DNA of 64,000 bases, taken from contig CBDEVT010000001.1 in the NCBI GenBank assembly GCA_965243825.1, forward strand, positions 806,001-870,000, written 5' to 3'. Below are positions 53,857-62,647 of the stretch, one piece after another (position 1 is the stretch's first letter; each line of letters begins with the position of its first letter). A program made the translations under genes and the position numbers. The notes beneath the pieces were generated by a model. That model saw only the letters and a program-made list of their open reading frames with translations. It was not told the origin of the DNA and did no database searches. Source of the DNA: JAJCYX01 sp965243825. Lineage in GTDB: Bacteria > Chloroflexota > Dehalococcoidia > Lucifugimonadales > Lucifugimonadaceae.

Positions 53857-54957
53857 GTGACAAACGGCAAGCAGCCCAACCTAAGAATTCCCGGTCCAGT
53901 CCCGCTCCCTGACGACGTTCTCGAACTGGTCGGTTCGCAGATGATCAACCACCGCGGTCCTGAGTACGCAGACATGCTCGACCGCATGACCGCCAACTTG
54001 CGAACCGTCTTCATGACGGCCAACGACGTCTACTTCATCACGGCGTCCGGAACCGGGGCGATGGAGACGGCGATCGTCAACACGATCTCACCTGGAGACA
54101 AGGTACTGGCCATATCGGTCGGCGTCTTCGGCGACAGGTTCCGCGAGATCGCAGAGGCCTACGGTGGCGATGTCACAAGGCTTGAGTTCGAACTCGGGCA
54201 GGCTGCTGATCCTGAGAAGGTGCGCGAAACCTTGAAGAGCATTGATGGCTGCAAAGCTGTCATCTTTACTCACAACGAGAGCTCGACAGGTGTGGCCAAT
54301 CCGCTGGAGGAACTCTGCAGGGTCATACACGAGGTATCGGACGCTCTGATTCTGGTTGACGCTGTCTCCTCAGCCGGTGGGATGCCCATCGCTGTAGACG
54401 CGTGGGGCATCGACGTCGTTGCGACCGCATCCCAGAAATCCTGGATCGCGCCTCCTGGCATAGCAATGGTCACCTTCAGCAAGAAGGCGTGGGAGGCACA
54501 CGCCACATCTACAACTCCAAAGTACTACTACGATGTTCAGCAGTACGAGGACTACCTGAAGATTGGCCAACCGCCGTTCACGCCATGCCTGCCGGCTATG
54601 TATGCCATAGAGAAATCGCTCGAGGCAATGGTCGCCGAGGGCATCGAGACGATTTTCGACCGTCACCACACGGTTGCCCAGCACACGAGAGACGGTGCGC
54701 GTTCGCTCGGTCTGGAGCTGGTGCCTGAAGAGCAGTATGCATCCAATACTGTCACTGCAATCAAGTTGCCAGATGAGGTTGACGGCAAAGAGTTCCTGGC
54801 ACGGGTTCGCAACGACTTCGATGTTGTACTCGGCGGTGGCCAGAAGTCGCTGACCGGCAAGATCTTCCGAATCGGTCACATGGGCTGGGTTGAGACTGCG
54901 CATATCGACGAGGCCCTTGAAGCAGCGGGTCGAACGCTTCGGGATATGCGCCCTTAG
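53857..54957 (+). CDS. Class V aminotransferase (alanine-glyoxylate type)
   Basis: This is a PLP-dependent fold-type I enzyme, probably using glyoxylate or a hydroxypyruvate-like acceptor, with alanine or serine as donor. Seen are RIPGPVPLPDDVL, the PLP phosphate region ASGTGAMETAI, HNESSTGVANP, the cofactor Asp in LVDAVSSAGGMP and the PLP lysine at 194 in ASQKSW. Arg in KIFRIGHMGW binds the substrate carboxylate. The 366-residue length is normal. The start is GTG 53857. Standing alone, 147 bases after tyrS. It may link to glyoxylate handling by the dehydrogenase at 6.9-7.9 kb, which is inference. Confidence 0.92.
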   Translation: MTNGKQPNLRIPGPVPLPDDVLELVGSQMINHRGPEYADMLDRMTANLRTVFMTANDVYFITASGTGAMETAIVNTISPGDKVLAISVGVFGDRFREIAEAYGGDVTRLEFELGQAADPEKVRETLKSIDGCKAVIFTHNESSTGVANPLEELCRVIHEVSDALILVDAVSSAGGMPIAVDAWGIDVVATASQKSWIAPPGIAMVTFSKKAWEAHATSTTPKYYYDVQQYEDYLKIGQPPFTPCLPAMYAIEKSLEAMVAEGIETIFDRHHTVAQHTRDGARSLGLELVPEEQYASNTVTAIKLPDEVDGKEFLARVRNDFDVVLGGGQKSLTGKIFRIGHMGWVETAHIDEALEAAGRTLRDMRP

Positions 54958-55042
54958 CAGTAGCGCCACCTCTCGGTTCCGTTCGTAGAATCTTGTTGCA
55001 CGGCAGTTTGATCTAACTTGCTATCAACAGGAACTGCCTCAA

Positions 55043-56194
55043 TTGCGAAGCCTTTGGATTGCTGTATCTCTCACTGTGATTGCGCTTGTCGCGACCGCGT
55101 GTGGAAGCACGCCTGCTGACGAGGGAGACACGGACAGCAAGACACAGGGTTCAACAGCGACTCCCCAGGGGCCTGGTAGCTCGGTCGCGCAAACTCCGAG
55201 TGGTTCCGACGGCGATCGAAGCGCCGATCTCAGTTTCTCTTTGCTCTCAACCAATGGCGGAGTGGTCAGCTTCAACGATTTGCGAGGGATGGTTCCGTTA
55301 AGTGTCTTCTTCTTTGGTGGAAGCAGCTGTCTTGGATGCGATGGCAAACTCCAGTCTCTGCAGAATGTCTACTCCCGGTTAAAAGAGATCGGTGCGGAAG
55401 TCATCGCCATCTCAACGAACCCGCCTGAACAGAACCGGACGACGGTGGATGAGCTGGGAATCGAATTCCCGGTACTCACCGATTCCGATGGCTCAGTTTC
55501 AGAACGGTGGGGCGTCTTTAACCTGCTGGGCAATCAGCATGCAGCACCTGCCATGTTTGTGTTCGATTCGTCCGGAGACGAGATAGCTCGCAAGATCGGC
55601 GCATCTGCTTCTGAGTTGCCAGACGTCGATGAGACGTTGCAGGTGATTCAGCGATCACTCGAAAGTGGAACAGCCGCCACCACTGCTACACCTCCAACGT
55701 CCGGTCAGCCTTCTGCCGGGCAGTCTAACAACGCAGGGCTCGGTCCCGGCGTAACCGACTTCAAGCTGCCGGATGCGATCAGCGGCGGTGAAATCGGCCT
55801 CTCAGAAACGCTGCAAGACCGGCATGTGGTCCTTGTCTTCTACCGCGCATTCTGGTGAACCTTCTGCCGCATTCAGCTAGGTGAGCTGCAAGAAAGATAC
55901 GAGGAGATTGAGGAACTCGGGGCTGAAGTGATCGCTGTCAGCATGGACGACCTGAGCGAGACCGGCCAGATCGTTCGCAGGGTCGGGCTTAACTTCCCTG
56001 TCCTCTACTCGTCTGGCGATCCTTCTACACCACTTGCGTATTCAGGCTTGATGGACGGAGGATCTCATCCCTTCCCAGGCACGTACGTGATCGGCAAGGA
56101 CGGCAACATTCACTACCAGTTCGTCGGACGAAACTACATCGAACGAGCGGCGACAGGCGACGTGATTCACGTGCTGCGCCAGCTTGCCGGTTAA
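55043..56194 (+). CDS. Selenocysteine-containing two-domain peroxiredoxin-like lipoprotein (TGA read-through)
   Basis: A TTG start is followed by a lipoprotein signal (lipobox VATACG) and an acidic Ser/Thr linker. Domain 1 (about residues 70-205) is an AhpC/TSA or TlpA-like fold with Cys96-x-x-Cys99. Domain 2 starts near residue 235. Its frame meets TGA at codon 272 (55856-55858) inside the active-site motif FYRAFW-TGA-TFC, and then continues unbroken for 112 codons to TAA with normal family sequence (RIQLGELQERY, GAEVIAVSMDD, FPGTYVIG). The two domains align closely (GAEVIAIS/GAEVIAVS, EFPVL/NFPVL), and the TGA aligns with Cys96. I therefore read it as Sec-x-x-Cys. A hairpin lies 15 bases downstream. 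Alternatives are a nonsense mutation or sequencing error. Confidence 0.85.
55874..55888 (+). promoter_or_regulatory. Candidate bacterial SECIS hairpin
   Basis: Fifteen bases after the in-frame TGA, CAGCT/AGCTG forms a perfect 5-bp stem around the loop AGGTG. Outside it, CTTCTGC and GCAAGAAAG can pair with two bulged adenines to form a lower stem. Known bacterial SECIS elements have a short upper stem, a G among the first two loop bases and the loop about 16-37 bases from the UGA; here G is the second loop base and the distance is 20. No folding was computed. Confidence 0.65.
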
Positions 56195-57492
56195 ATGTCG
56201 CCTTCTAGAGTCTGCAGAACCGCACCTGCTGAGGGTTTCGGGAAGAAGTTGGTGGCCTTTGGTGGCAACCGCCAGCCGCGTGTGACTATGCCTATGAACT
56301 CCTGCATTGGAACGGGCCGCATCGCAAAAGCGATGCTGGATTCTCCACGTTGCACCGAATCGATCACCCTGCCAAGGTCATATTGAACGTCCACTATCTG
56401 TTCTCTGCGATCTTCGGTTACTGCTGGATCGATGAACACATCATGCAGCCGTGAGTACTCTGACTCGTCAAGCATGTCTTCAGCCGCGGGCAGTTCCCTG
56501 GCCCGGGCTATATGAAACGAGCCAGGCTCAAGCCCTACAACGCCAAATACGACTTCTGTGCCCTGTCGTCTGCCCAGTGCGTCTGCGAACGCCTCGGCCA
56601 CCTGATCAACGTTACCCGTCGGTGGGGCCCACGGCTCAAGATCACAGTGTTGCTTGACCAGAGCTTTGATCTGTTCGGTTTCCGACTCAGACGCTCCGCG
56701 TATTGAACGGTGATAACCACGGGTTATCAGCCCTGGCTCATCAACCGAAACAAGCAGGACCATCCTGTAGTTGATTGACTCATCCTGTGCCACCTCACGT
56801 CCGCTGCGCACCAGTGAACGATAACGAAGCGCTGCCTCGTAACGGTGATGCCCATCGGCGATGAACAGCTGTGCATCGGCAAGTGAGGACGACAGTACCT
56901 GCTGTGTACCAGGATCCGTCACTCGCCACATCCTCAGCGCAGACATGTCGGGAGGTTCCGCGGTAAGAGTCGGCTCGCCGCCGGATATCGCTCGGACAAT
57001 GCTGCCAACCGTCGACCGCAAATCATCCCTGAACGTCATCAGGAGCGGACTGTAGTTGGCCTGCGCCACACCCATGAGCCGAACTCGGTCCTTGACCCAT
57101 TCGGACCGGGTGTATTCGTGTGGCAGCACGATGTTGCGGTCGTACTCCTCAAGTCGGAGTGCAGCGATGAACCCTCGGCGTACCATCTTCTGACCAGCGA
57201 ACCGGAAAGTCTCCTCAGTGACATAAATCGAAGGCTCAGCGTCTCGACTTAGCACACCTGAAGCGGTCCACGTTCGCTGCGTTTCAGCAGCCGAGAGATA
57301 TGGATCTTCACCGAGACCGCGCCTCGCAAGTTCAAGTCGCACGATGTTGTATGGAGAGCGCGCGTAGAGATCTTTTTGCAGAGCCGGAGTGATGACGTCG
57401 AAAGGTGGACAGAGATTCAGGGCGACATCTCCCGCACCGTTTCCGGGCGAGTGTGCGTATCGAATACCGCGGAACGGTCTGATCTCGGCCAT
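56191..57492 (-). CDS. DUF1015 family protein
   Basis: This is a widespread protein of unknown biochemical function (DUF1015, about 430 residues). Recognisable blocks are IRPFRGIRY and CPPFDVITPALQ at the N-terminus, LPHEYT in the first third, LFIADGHHRYEAAL near the middle, and the C-terminal MRPVPMQEF and LPPKATNFFPKPSAG. These conserved His/Asp/Arg residues imply an enzyme. It is often found near serine or amino-acid metabolism genes in other genomes, by my recollection. ATG 57492. Its stop shares 4 bp with the selenoprotein gene. Confidence 0.93.
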   Translation of the reverse strand: MAEIRPFRGIRYAHSPGNGAGDVALNLCPPFDVITPALQKDLYARSPYNIVRLELARRGLGEDPYLSAAETQRTWTASGVLSRDAEPSIYVTEETFRFAGQKMVRRGFIAALRLEEYDRNIVLPHEYTRSEWVKDRVRLMGVAQANYSPLLMTFRDDLRSTVGSIVRAISGGEPTLTAEPPDMSALRMWRVTDPGTQQVLSSSLADAQLFIADGHHRYEAALRYRSLVRSGREVAQDESINYRMVLLVSVDEPGLITRGYHRSIRGASESETEQIKALVKQHCDLEPWAPPTGNVDQVAEAFADALGRRQGTEVVFGVVGLEPGSFHIARARELPAAEDMLDESEYSRLHDVFIDPAVTEDRREQIVDVQYDLGRVIDSVQRGESSIAFAMRPVPMQEFIGIVTRGWRLPPKATNFFPKPSAGAVLQTLEGDI

Positions 57493-57627
57493 TTTGCCCC
57501 TGACGTAGAAAAAGATGCGGCCGTTTCGCCTGAGTTCGGGCGAACCTGGTCACGACCGGAAGAGTCGAGTATATCTCCGGGAGAATCGGCAGGCAGGGCG
57601 ACATCAGGCTGAGATTGAAGAGCCCGT

Positions 57628-57636
57628 TGCTATAAT
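57628..57636 (+). promoter_or_regulatory. Extended -10 promoter element before ligA
   Basis: TGC followed by a perfect TATAAT forms an extended -10 element 41 bases ahead of the ligA start codon. No good -35 hexamer is seen at 16-18 bases upstream, as is common for extended -10 promoters. It is the best sigma-70-like site I noticed in the window. Confidence 0.6.
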
Positions 57637-57677
57637 TTCGCGCCAACCAACCTGCTCGATTTCCAGCACCATCTAAC

Positions 57678-59735
57678 TTGAGTACCAGCGAAAAACCAGA
57701 GTCATCAGCACTGCGCGTTCAGGAATTGCGAGATGCAATTAACCGCGCCAACCGCCTCTACTACAACGAGAGCCAGCCTGAACTGACTGACGCCGAGTGG
57801 GACTCGTTGATGCGGGAGCTCCGTGAACTCGAAGCCGAGCACCCGGAACTCGCTACACCAGATTCACCAACCCAAAAAGTAGGCGCTCCTCCCTCGACCG
57901 AGTTTGCTGAGGTGGTTCACACAATCCCGATGCTCAGCCTCGGCAACGTGTTCGATGCCGAGGGCCTGGCAGCCTGGCATCGGCGGGCACTGGAACTGGC
58001 CGAGGTCGACGAAGCTGGAATGGTCTGCGAACTGAAGATCGACGGTCTTGCCATTTCTGTGACCTACAGGGACGGCGTGCTCGCCCAGGCAGCCACACGA
58101 GGTGACGGAGTTCGCGGAGAGGATGTCACACCCAACGTACGGACCATCCGCACGGTTCCGCTACGACTGACCGGTGATCAAATCCCACAGGTCGTCGAAC
58201 TACGTGGTGAGGTCTACTTCCCTAATTCGAAGTTCGAGGCTTACAACCGGGAACGTGAAGAGGCCGGGCTTCCCACGTATGCGAACCCCCGAAACTCCGC
58301 ATCCGGTTCTCTGCGGCAGCTCGATTCATCTGAAACGGCTCGCCGCCCGCTTGCGATGTTCTTCTACTCCTACGGGTTCGTAGAAGGCGGCGAAATGCCT
58401 GCTTCACAGTGGGAAGTGCTGCAGGCGATGAAGAGCTGGGGCCTGCCGGTGAATCCTTGGACGAGACGCGCAGACACCGTAGAAGATGTACTGGAAGCTA
58501 TCCAGGATGCCGGGGAGGAAAGAGCTTCACTCGACTATGGCATCGATGGTGTTGTCATCAAGCTCGACAGCATCGACCTCCAACGCAATCTTGGCTCCGT
58601 CGGACGTGATCCCCGCTGGGCCACTGCGTACAAATTCCCTGCCGAAAAGGCCCGCACTCGCATCAATCGCATCCATGTAAACGTCGGACGAACCGGCAAC
58701 CTGACTCCGTGGGCCGAGCTAGAGCCCGTTGTAGTTGGCGGAGTGACAGTACGACGCGCGACCTTGCATAACAAGGACGAGATCGAGCGCAAAGATTTTC
58801 GTGAAGGTGATGAGGTGATCATCCAGCGTGCAGGTGACGTGATCCCGCAGGTTGTACAGGTCGCTGAAGACAATAAGCGCAGCAAGTCTTCGGTCCCGTA
58901 CTCGTTCCCTGAGAGTTGTCCGGTCTGCGGTGAACCAACTCTATCTACGGATGAAGACGCAGCCGTCCGTTGTGTGAACGCAGAATGCCCCGCTCAATTT
59001 GAGAGGCTGCTGGAGCATTTCTCTTCACGCGGGGCGATGGACATCGAGGGGCTTGGTGAGCGGCTATCGCAAGATCTCGCCCGCAATGGAATCGTTAAGC
59101 GGATCAGTGACCTGTACGCACTTGAAGACAAGCAGGAGGAGCTTGCGGAACTCGAAGGCATGGGCGAGAAGAAGATCGCCAACCTGCTGGAAGGGATCGA
59201 GAAGTCGAAACAGCAGCCGCTGTCCCGCCTCTTATTCGCACTCGGGATAAACGGCGTCGGTAGCGAGGCCGGGGAGTGGCTCGCCCGCCATTTTCGAAAC
59301 ATGAGCAACATCCAGGCGGCGACCGTCGAGGAGTTTGAAGAGGTGGATGGCATCGGGCCGGTTACAGCCCAGACCGTGCACGAATGGATGACCCTCGAGA
59401 CTAATATCTCGCTCGTTGAAGAGCTTGAGCTGGCTGGCCTGACACTGGAAGACGACTCGCCGGAACCACCCAAAGATCATCCAATGCGCGGTCTTACCTT
59501 CGTCGTAACCGGAACACTGGAGACTATGTCTCGCTCGGATGCTGAAGGCAAGATCAAGGCGCTGGGAGCCAAGGCTTCAGGGAGCGTTTCGAAGAAAACC
59601 GCATTTCTTGTGGCCGGATCGAATGCCGGATCCAAGCTTCAGAAGGCCGAATCTCTCGGCGTGCCAGTCCTTGACGAAGAGACCTTCACCAAATTTCTTG
59701 AAGGCGAAGTACCTGCTGAATCGGTCGAAAACTAG
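57678..59735 (+). CDS. ligA: NAD-dependent DNA ligase LigA
   Basis: LigA seals nicks in replication and repair using NAD+. The 685-residue protein has all domains in order: the Ia NAD-binding domain (INRANRLYYNE), the adenylation domain with nucleophile Lys120 in ELKIDGLA, and an OB fold (FREGDEVIIQRAGDVIPQVV). A four-Cys zinc finger (CPVCGEP...CVNAECPAQ), helix-hairpin-helix repeats and a C-terminal BRCT domain (LTFVVTGTLETMSRSDAE) follow. The start is TTG 57678, which gives the expected N-terminus. Confidence 0.97.
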   Translation: MSTSEKPESSALRVQELRDAINRANRLYYNESQPELTDAEWDSLMRELRELEAEHPELATPDSPTQKVGAPPSTEFAEVVHTIPMLSLGNVFDAEGLAAWHRRALELAEVDEAGMVCELKIDGLAISVTYRDGVLAQAATRGDGVRGEDVTPNVRTIRTVPLRLTGDQIPQVVELRGEVYFPNSKFEAYNREREEAGLPTYANPRNSASGSLRQLDSSETARRPLAMFFYSYGFVEGGEMPASQWEVLQAMKSWGLPVNPWTRRADTVEDVLEAIQDAGEERASLDYGIDGVVIKLDSIDLQRNLGSVGRDPRWATAYKFPAEKARTRINRIHVNVGRTGNLTPWAELEPVVVGGVTVRRATLHNKDEIERKDFREGDEVIIQRAGDVIPQVVQVAEDNKRSKSSVPYSFPESCPVCGEPTLSTDEDAAVRCVNAECPAQFERLLEHFSSRGAMDIEGLGERLSQDLARNGIVKRISDLYALEDKQEELAELEGMGEKKIANLLEGIEKSKQQPLSRLLFALGINGVGSEAGEWLARHFRNMSNIQAATVEEFEEVDGIGPVTAQTVHEWMTLETNISLVEELELAGLTLEDDSPEPPKDHPMRGLTFVVTGTLETMSRSDAEGKIKALGAKASGSVSKKTAFLVAGSNAGSKLQKAESLGVPVLDEETFTKFLEGEVPAESVEN

Positions 59736-59824
59736 CCTCAAGTCGCACCGAATTTGATGCGACCGAGAACAGGCAGGCAATCCACTACACGTTCTGCCTC
59801 TTCGTTCGGTATCGTGAACAGAAG

Positions 59825-60493
59825 GTGATCCCCCTTGAAACCGGTCACGATTTACAGAAGGAAGCTGTGGACGCTGCAAGCCTTATACAGAAGCTGTTCC
59901 CACGCGGTTCCGGTGGAGCGCGGCAGCCGGTGGAATGGCTGATTGCAGCGCTGGGCAATCCCGGTCCGAAGTACAAGAACACCCGACACAACGTCGGCTG
60001 GTGGTCTCTCGATGATCTAGCCACCGACGCATCTGTGCAGCTGTCAGCCCAGGGTGCAGATTCAGAAACGGGTGAAGCCGAGTTCGGTGGCAAACAGGTC
60101 CTGCTTGTGAGGCCGCTCACCTATGTGAACCGTAGCGGGAACGCCGTCAAACACCTGATGCGTAAACACAATCTCGAGCCCGATCACCTGATCGTGATCT
60201 ACGACGATCTGAACCTTGATCCTGGCAAAGTACGTATCCGTCCAAAGGGGGGTGCGGGCGGACACAACGGGATGAAGTCTGTGATTTCTGCGCTCGGCAC
60301 AGAGGATTTCATCCGCATCCGCATAGGCGTCGGTCGCCCGATCGACTCGTCGGAACAGGTGGACTATGTGCTCGGAAAGATGGCGCCGCGGGAACGGGAA
60401 CTCGTGAGAGATGCAGCGAGCCGGGCAGCAACCGCGGCCAAGACAACGATTACAGAGGGCATTGAGGCGGCTATGAACCGCTACAACGGCTAG
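59825..60493 (+). CDS. pth: Peptidyl-tRNA hydrolase
   Basis: Pth frees tRNA from peptidyl-tRNAs that drop off ribosomes. Family residues are present: Asn in ALGNPGPKY, the catalytic His in NTRHNVGWW, Asp in IYDDLNLDPGKVR and the GGAGGHNGMKS loop. The open frame begins at GTG 59825, some 35 residues before the conserved core (WLIAALGNPG), longer than usual. A later start such as GTG 59932 would give the standard length, so the N-terminus is uncertain. It follows ligA by 89 bases and precedes the peptidase by two bases. Confidence 0.94.
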   Translation: MIPLETGHDLQKEAVDAASLIQKLFPRGSGGARQPVEWLIAALGNPGPKYKNTRHNVGWWSLDDLATDASVQLSAQGADSETGEAEFGGKQVLLVRPLTYVNRSGNAVKHLMRKHNLEPDHLIVIYDDLNLDPGKVRIRPKGGAGGHNGMKSVISALGTEDFIRIRIGVGRPIDSSEQVDYVLGKMAPRERELVRDAASRAATAAKTTITEGIEAAMNRYNG

Positions 60494-60495
60494 CC

Positions 60496-62502
60496 ATGCC
60501 CATTGATCTAAGTCGAATACTCATCAATCGAGATCTTAGTCGCACCGCATGCGTCCTGGCTTCAACCGTTGTGCTCGCTCTACTAGCTGCCTGCTCTAGC
60601 GCCAGTTCTCCAACCAGCACCGCTGTACCCACAGCCACCGATTCGCCGCGACCAATACCTACAGCCACCAGCAAGGCCGGTGGTCCGACAACTATCCCTG
60701 TAACGCCGATCGTTTCTTCACCGAGCGAGACTGCTATCGGAGTCATCCCGATTCCACCGGACCGGGATCTTTACGAACTGGCGCGGCGAATAACACTCCA
60801 GACCACAGATCCCGTCCATCGTTTCGCCTCACCGGTCCCTCCGCCATTGAACAGGGGGGACCGACTTGAGTGGAACGTGAACAGGCAAAACGGCAATGTG
60901 AGGGTGATGGCGGAAGTCAGGCATGTCAGCGAGAACGCCTACTGGGTGTTCGAGGATAGCTTCGAGATAGACCAGGGTCGAATCGTCCAGGCTGCCGAGC
61001 TATTCGAGCAAACCATCTGGCCCAGCGTCATCAATACTCTTGGCGATGTCTGGAACCCGGGCGTTGATGGCGATCCCCGCATAGTCATATTTCATGGCCA
61101 ACTCCGACCGGGTGTCGCTGGATACTTTGCGGGAGTGGATCAGTACCCGGTTGCGATTCAGCCTGAGAGCAATCAGCGTGAAGCGATTCATATCTCGTCA
61201 ACGACATTAACGCTTGGCGGGAACGGCTACCTGAGCACTCTGGCACATGAACTGCAACACGCCGTTCACTGGGCGGCCGATGCTGGCGAGGAGTCGTGGC
61301 TTAACGAGGGCATAGCCGAGATCGCATCGGGCTTAGCCGGGTTCCAGCCAGGTTCGATCAACTCGTTCCTGAGCAAACCAAACACCTCGCTCGTCCAATG
61401 GGAGCCAGAGATCTTCCAGGCATCTCCGAACTACGGTGCCGCAGCGCTGTTCTTTGATTACATAGCAGGCCACTACGGCGGAACGGAGACGCTGAGAGCA
61501 ATCGTCAACCATCCGGCAGACGGCATGGAGTCCATCGATAGCATCTTGATCGGGCTCGGGTTCAATGTGACTGCCAAAGATGTGTTTGAAGACTGGGTTG
61601 TGGCTAACCTTGTTGACGACGATGGTGGTCTGTATGCACACCTGAACAGGGAAACAAACCGTCCCCGGATAACCTTTGTGCCGCTTCCTGACGGCCTCGA
61701 AACTGAGACAATCGACGATTCCGTGCGACCGTTCGGCACGAACTATTACACGCTTGAAGGTACCGAACAGCCAGCCGTTATTCTGTTCAACGGTCAGCCA
61801 AACGGGCAGGTCTTTCCGGCTGCGCCTCACTCAGGCGACACATGCTGGTGGTCCAATGCCGGTGATTCGATCAATACGAAACTTACCCGTCCGGTCGATC
61901 TGACAGGGGTTGATTCGGCCACGTTCGAATTCTGGACATGGCACGCCATCGAGGAAGACTGGGATTACGCCTACATCACGGTTTCGACAGACGATGGCGT
62001 CACGTGGCAGGTGCTGGGATCAGACAGAGCGTCGAGGACTAACCCGAACGGAACCGCATTTGGTCCAGGTCTCACCGGTCTAACAAACGGCTGGGTAAGG
62101 GACCAGGTCGATCTGAGTGCCTATGCGGGCCAAGAGATCCTGCTGCGATTGGAGTACATCACGGACGACGCCATTCATGACCGAGGCGCCTGTTTCGATG
62201 ACTTCTCGATCCCGGAGATTGGCTGGAGTGACTCCACTGACGCTGTCAACGGCTGGACAAGCGAAGGATTTGCGCTCATCAACGATCAGAAGCCGCTCGA
62301 ATACCTGGTGCAGGTTATCCGCGACACGCAGGATGATTCGGCGGTCGTGGAGCGAATCGACATAGATGCGGAAGGCGAAGGCTTCTTCAGCCTGCAGAAC
62401 GTTCGCGCTGGTGAAGAGGTGACCATCGCAGTCAGCGTCCTCAACCCTAATGTCACCGGCTCACTTGAATACTCGATCGAACTGGCCCGACCAAGACTCT
62501 AG
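60496..62502 (+). CDS. Secreted lipoprotein metallopeptidase (immune-inhibitor-A-like)
   Basis: This is an exported lipoprotein with lipobox LLAACSS and a Thr/Pro/Ser linker to about residue 85. The catalytic domain carries the zinc motif HELQH (251-255) followed 18-20 residues later by a Glu in WLNEGIAEIAS, a gluzincin-like arrangement. The C-terminal 270 residues hold a beta-rich module (WWSNAGDSINTKLTRP, ATFEFWTWHAIEEDWDYAY, VSTDDGVTW) like that beside the M6 domain of immune inhibitor A proteins. Probably degrades extracellular protein. ATG 60496, two bases after pth, so it may be co-transcribed. Confidence 0.87.
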   Translation: MPIDLSRILINRDLSRTACVLASTVVLALLAACSSASSPTSTAVPTATDSPRPIPTATSKAGGPTTIPVTPIVSSPSETAIGVIPIPPDRDLYELARRITLQTTDPVHRFASPVPPPLNRGDRLEWNVNRQNGNVRVMAEVRHVSENAYWVFEDSFEIDQGRIVQAAELFEQTIWPSVINTLGDVWNPGVDGDPRIVIFHGQLRPGVAGYFAGVDQYPVAIQPESNQREAIHISSTTLTLGGNGYLSTLAHELQHAVHWAADAGEESWLNEGIAEIASGLAGFQPGSINSFLSKPNTSLVQWEPEIFQASPNYGAAALFFDYIAGHYGGTETLRAIVNHPADGMESIDSILIGLGFNVTAKDVFEDWVVANLVDDDGGLYAHLNRETNRPRITFVPLPDGLETETIDDSVRPFGTNYYTLEGTEQPAVILFNGQPNGQVFPAAPHSGDTCWWSNAGDSINTKLTRPVDLTGVDSATFEFWTWHAIEEDWDYAYITVSTDDGVTWQVLGSDRASRTNPNGTAFGPGLTGLTNGWVRDQVDLSAYAGQEILLRLEYITDDAIHDRGACFDDFSIPEIGWSDSTDAVNGWTSEGFALINDQKPLEYLVQVIRDTQDDSAVVERIDIDAEGEGFFSLQNVRAGEEVTIAVSVLNPNVTGSLEYSIELARPRL

Positions 62503-62647
62503 CCACCTCCCCCGGCTGCACCTGCGCGGAGTTAAGATCAGTTGCCCAGACGTTAAGAAGCGGCACCCATCTTGAAGCCTGCCTGGATCATCAGCGGAAT
62601 TTTCAAGTTCTGATTCACGCAGACACACCACGCAAAGGACACCTGAA

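Noticed and set aside
55856..55858. Reading the TGA as a true stop and the downstream part as a separate gene (ATG/GTG near 55928)
   Set aside because: The downstream start would remove the first strands and the UxxC motif of the domain, and the sequence between TGA and that start is conserved-looking family sequence.
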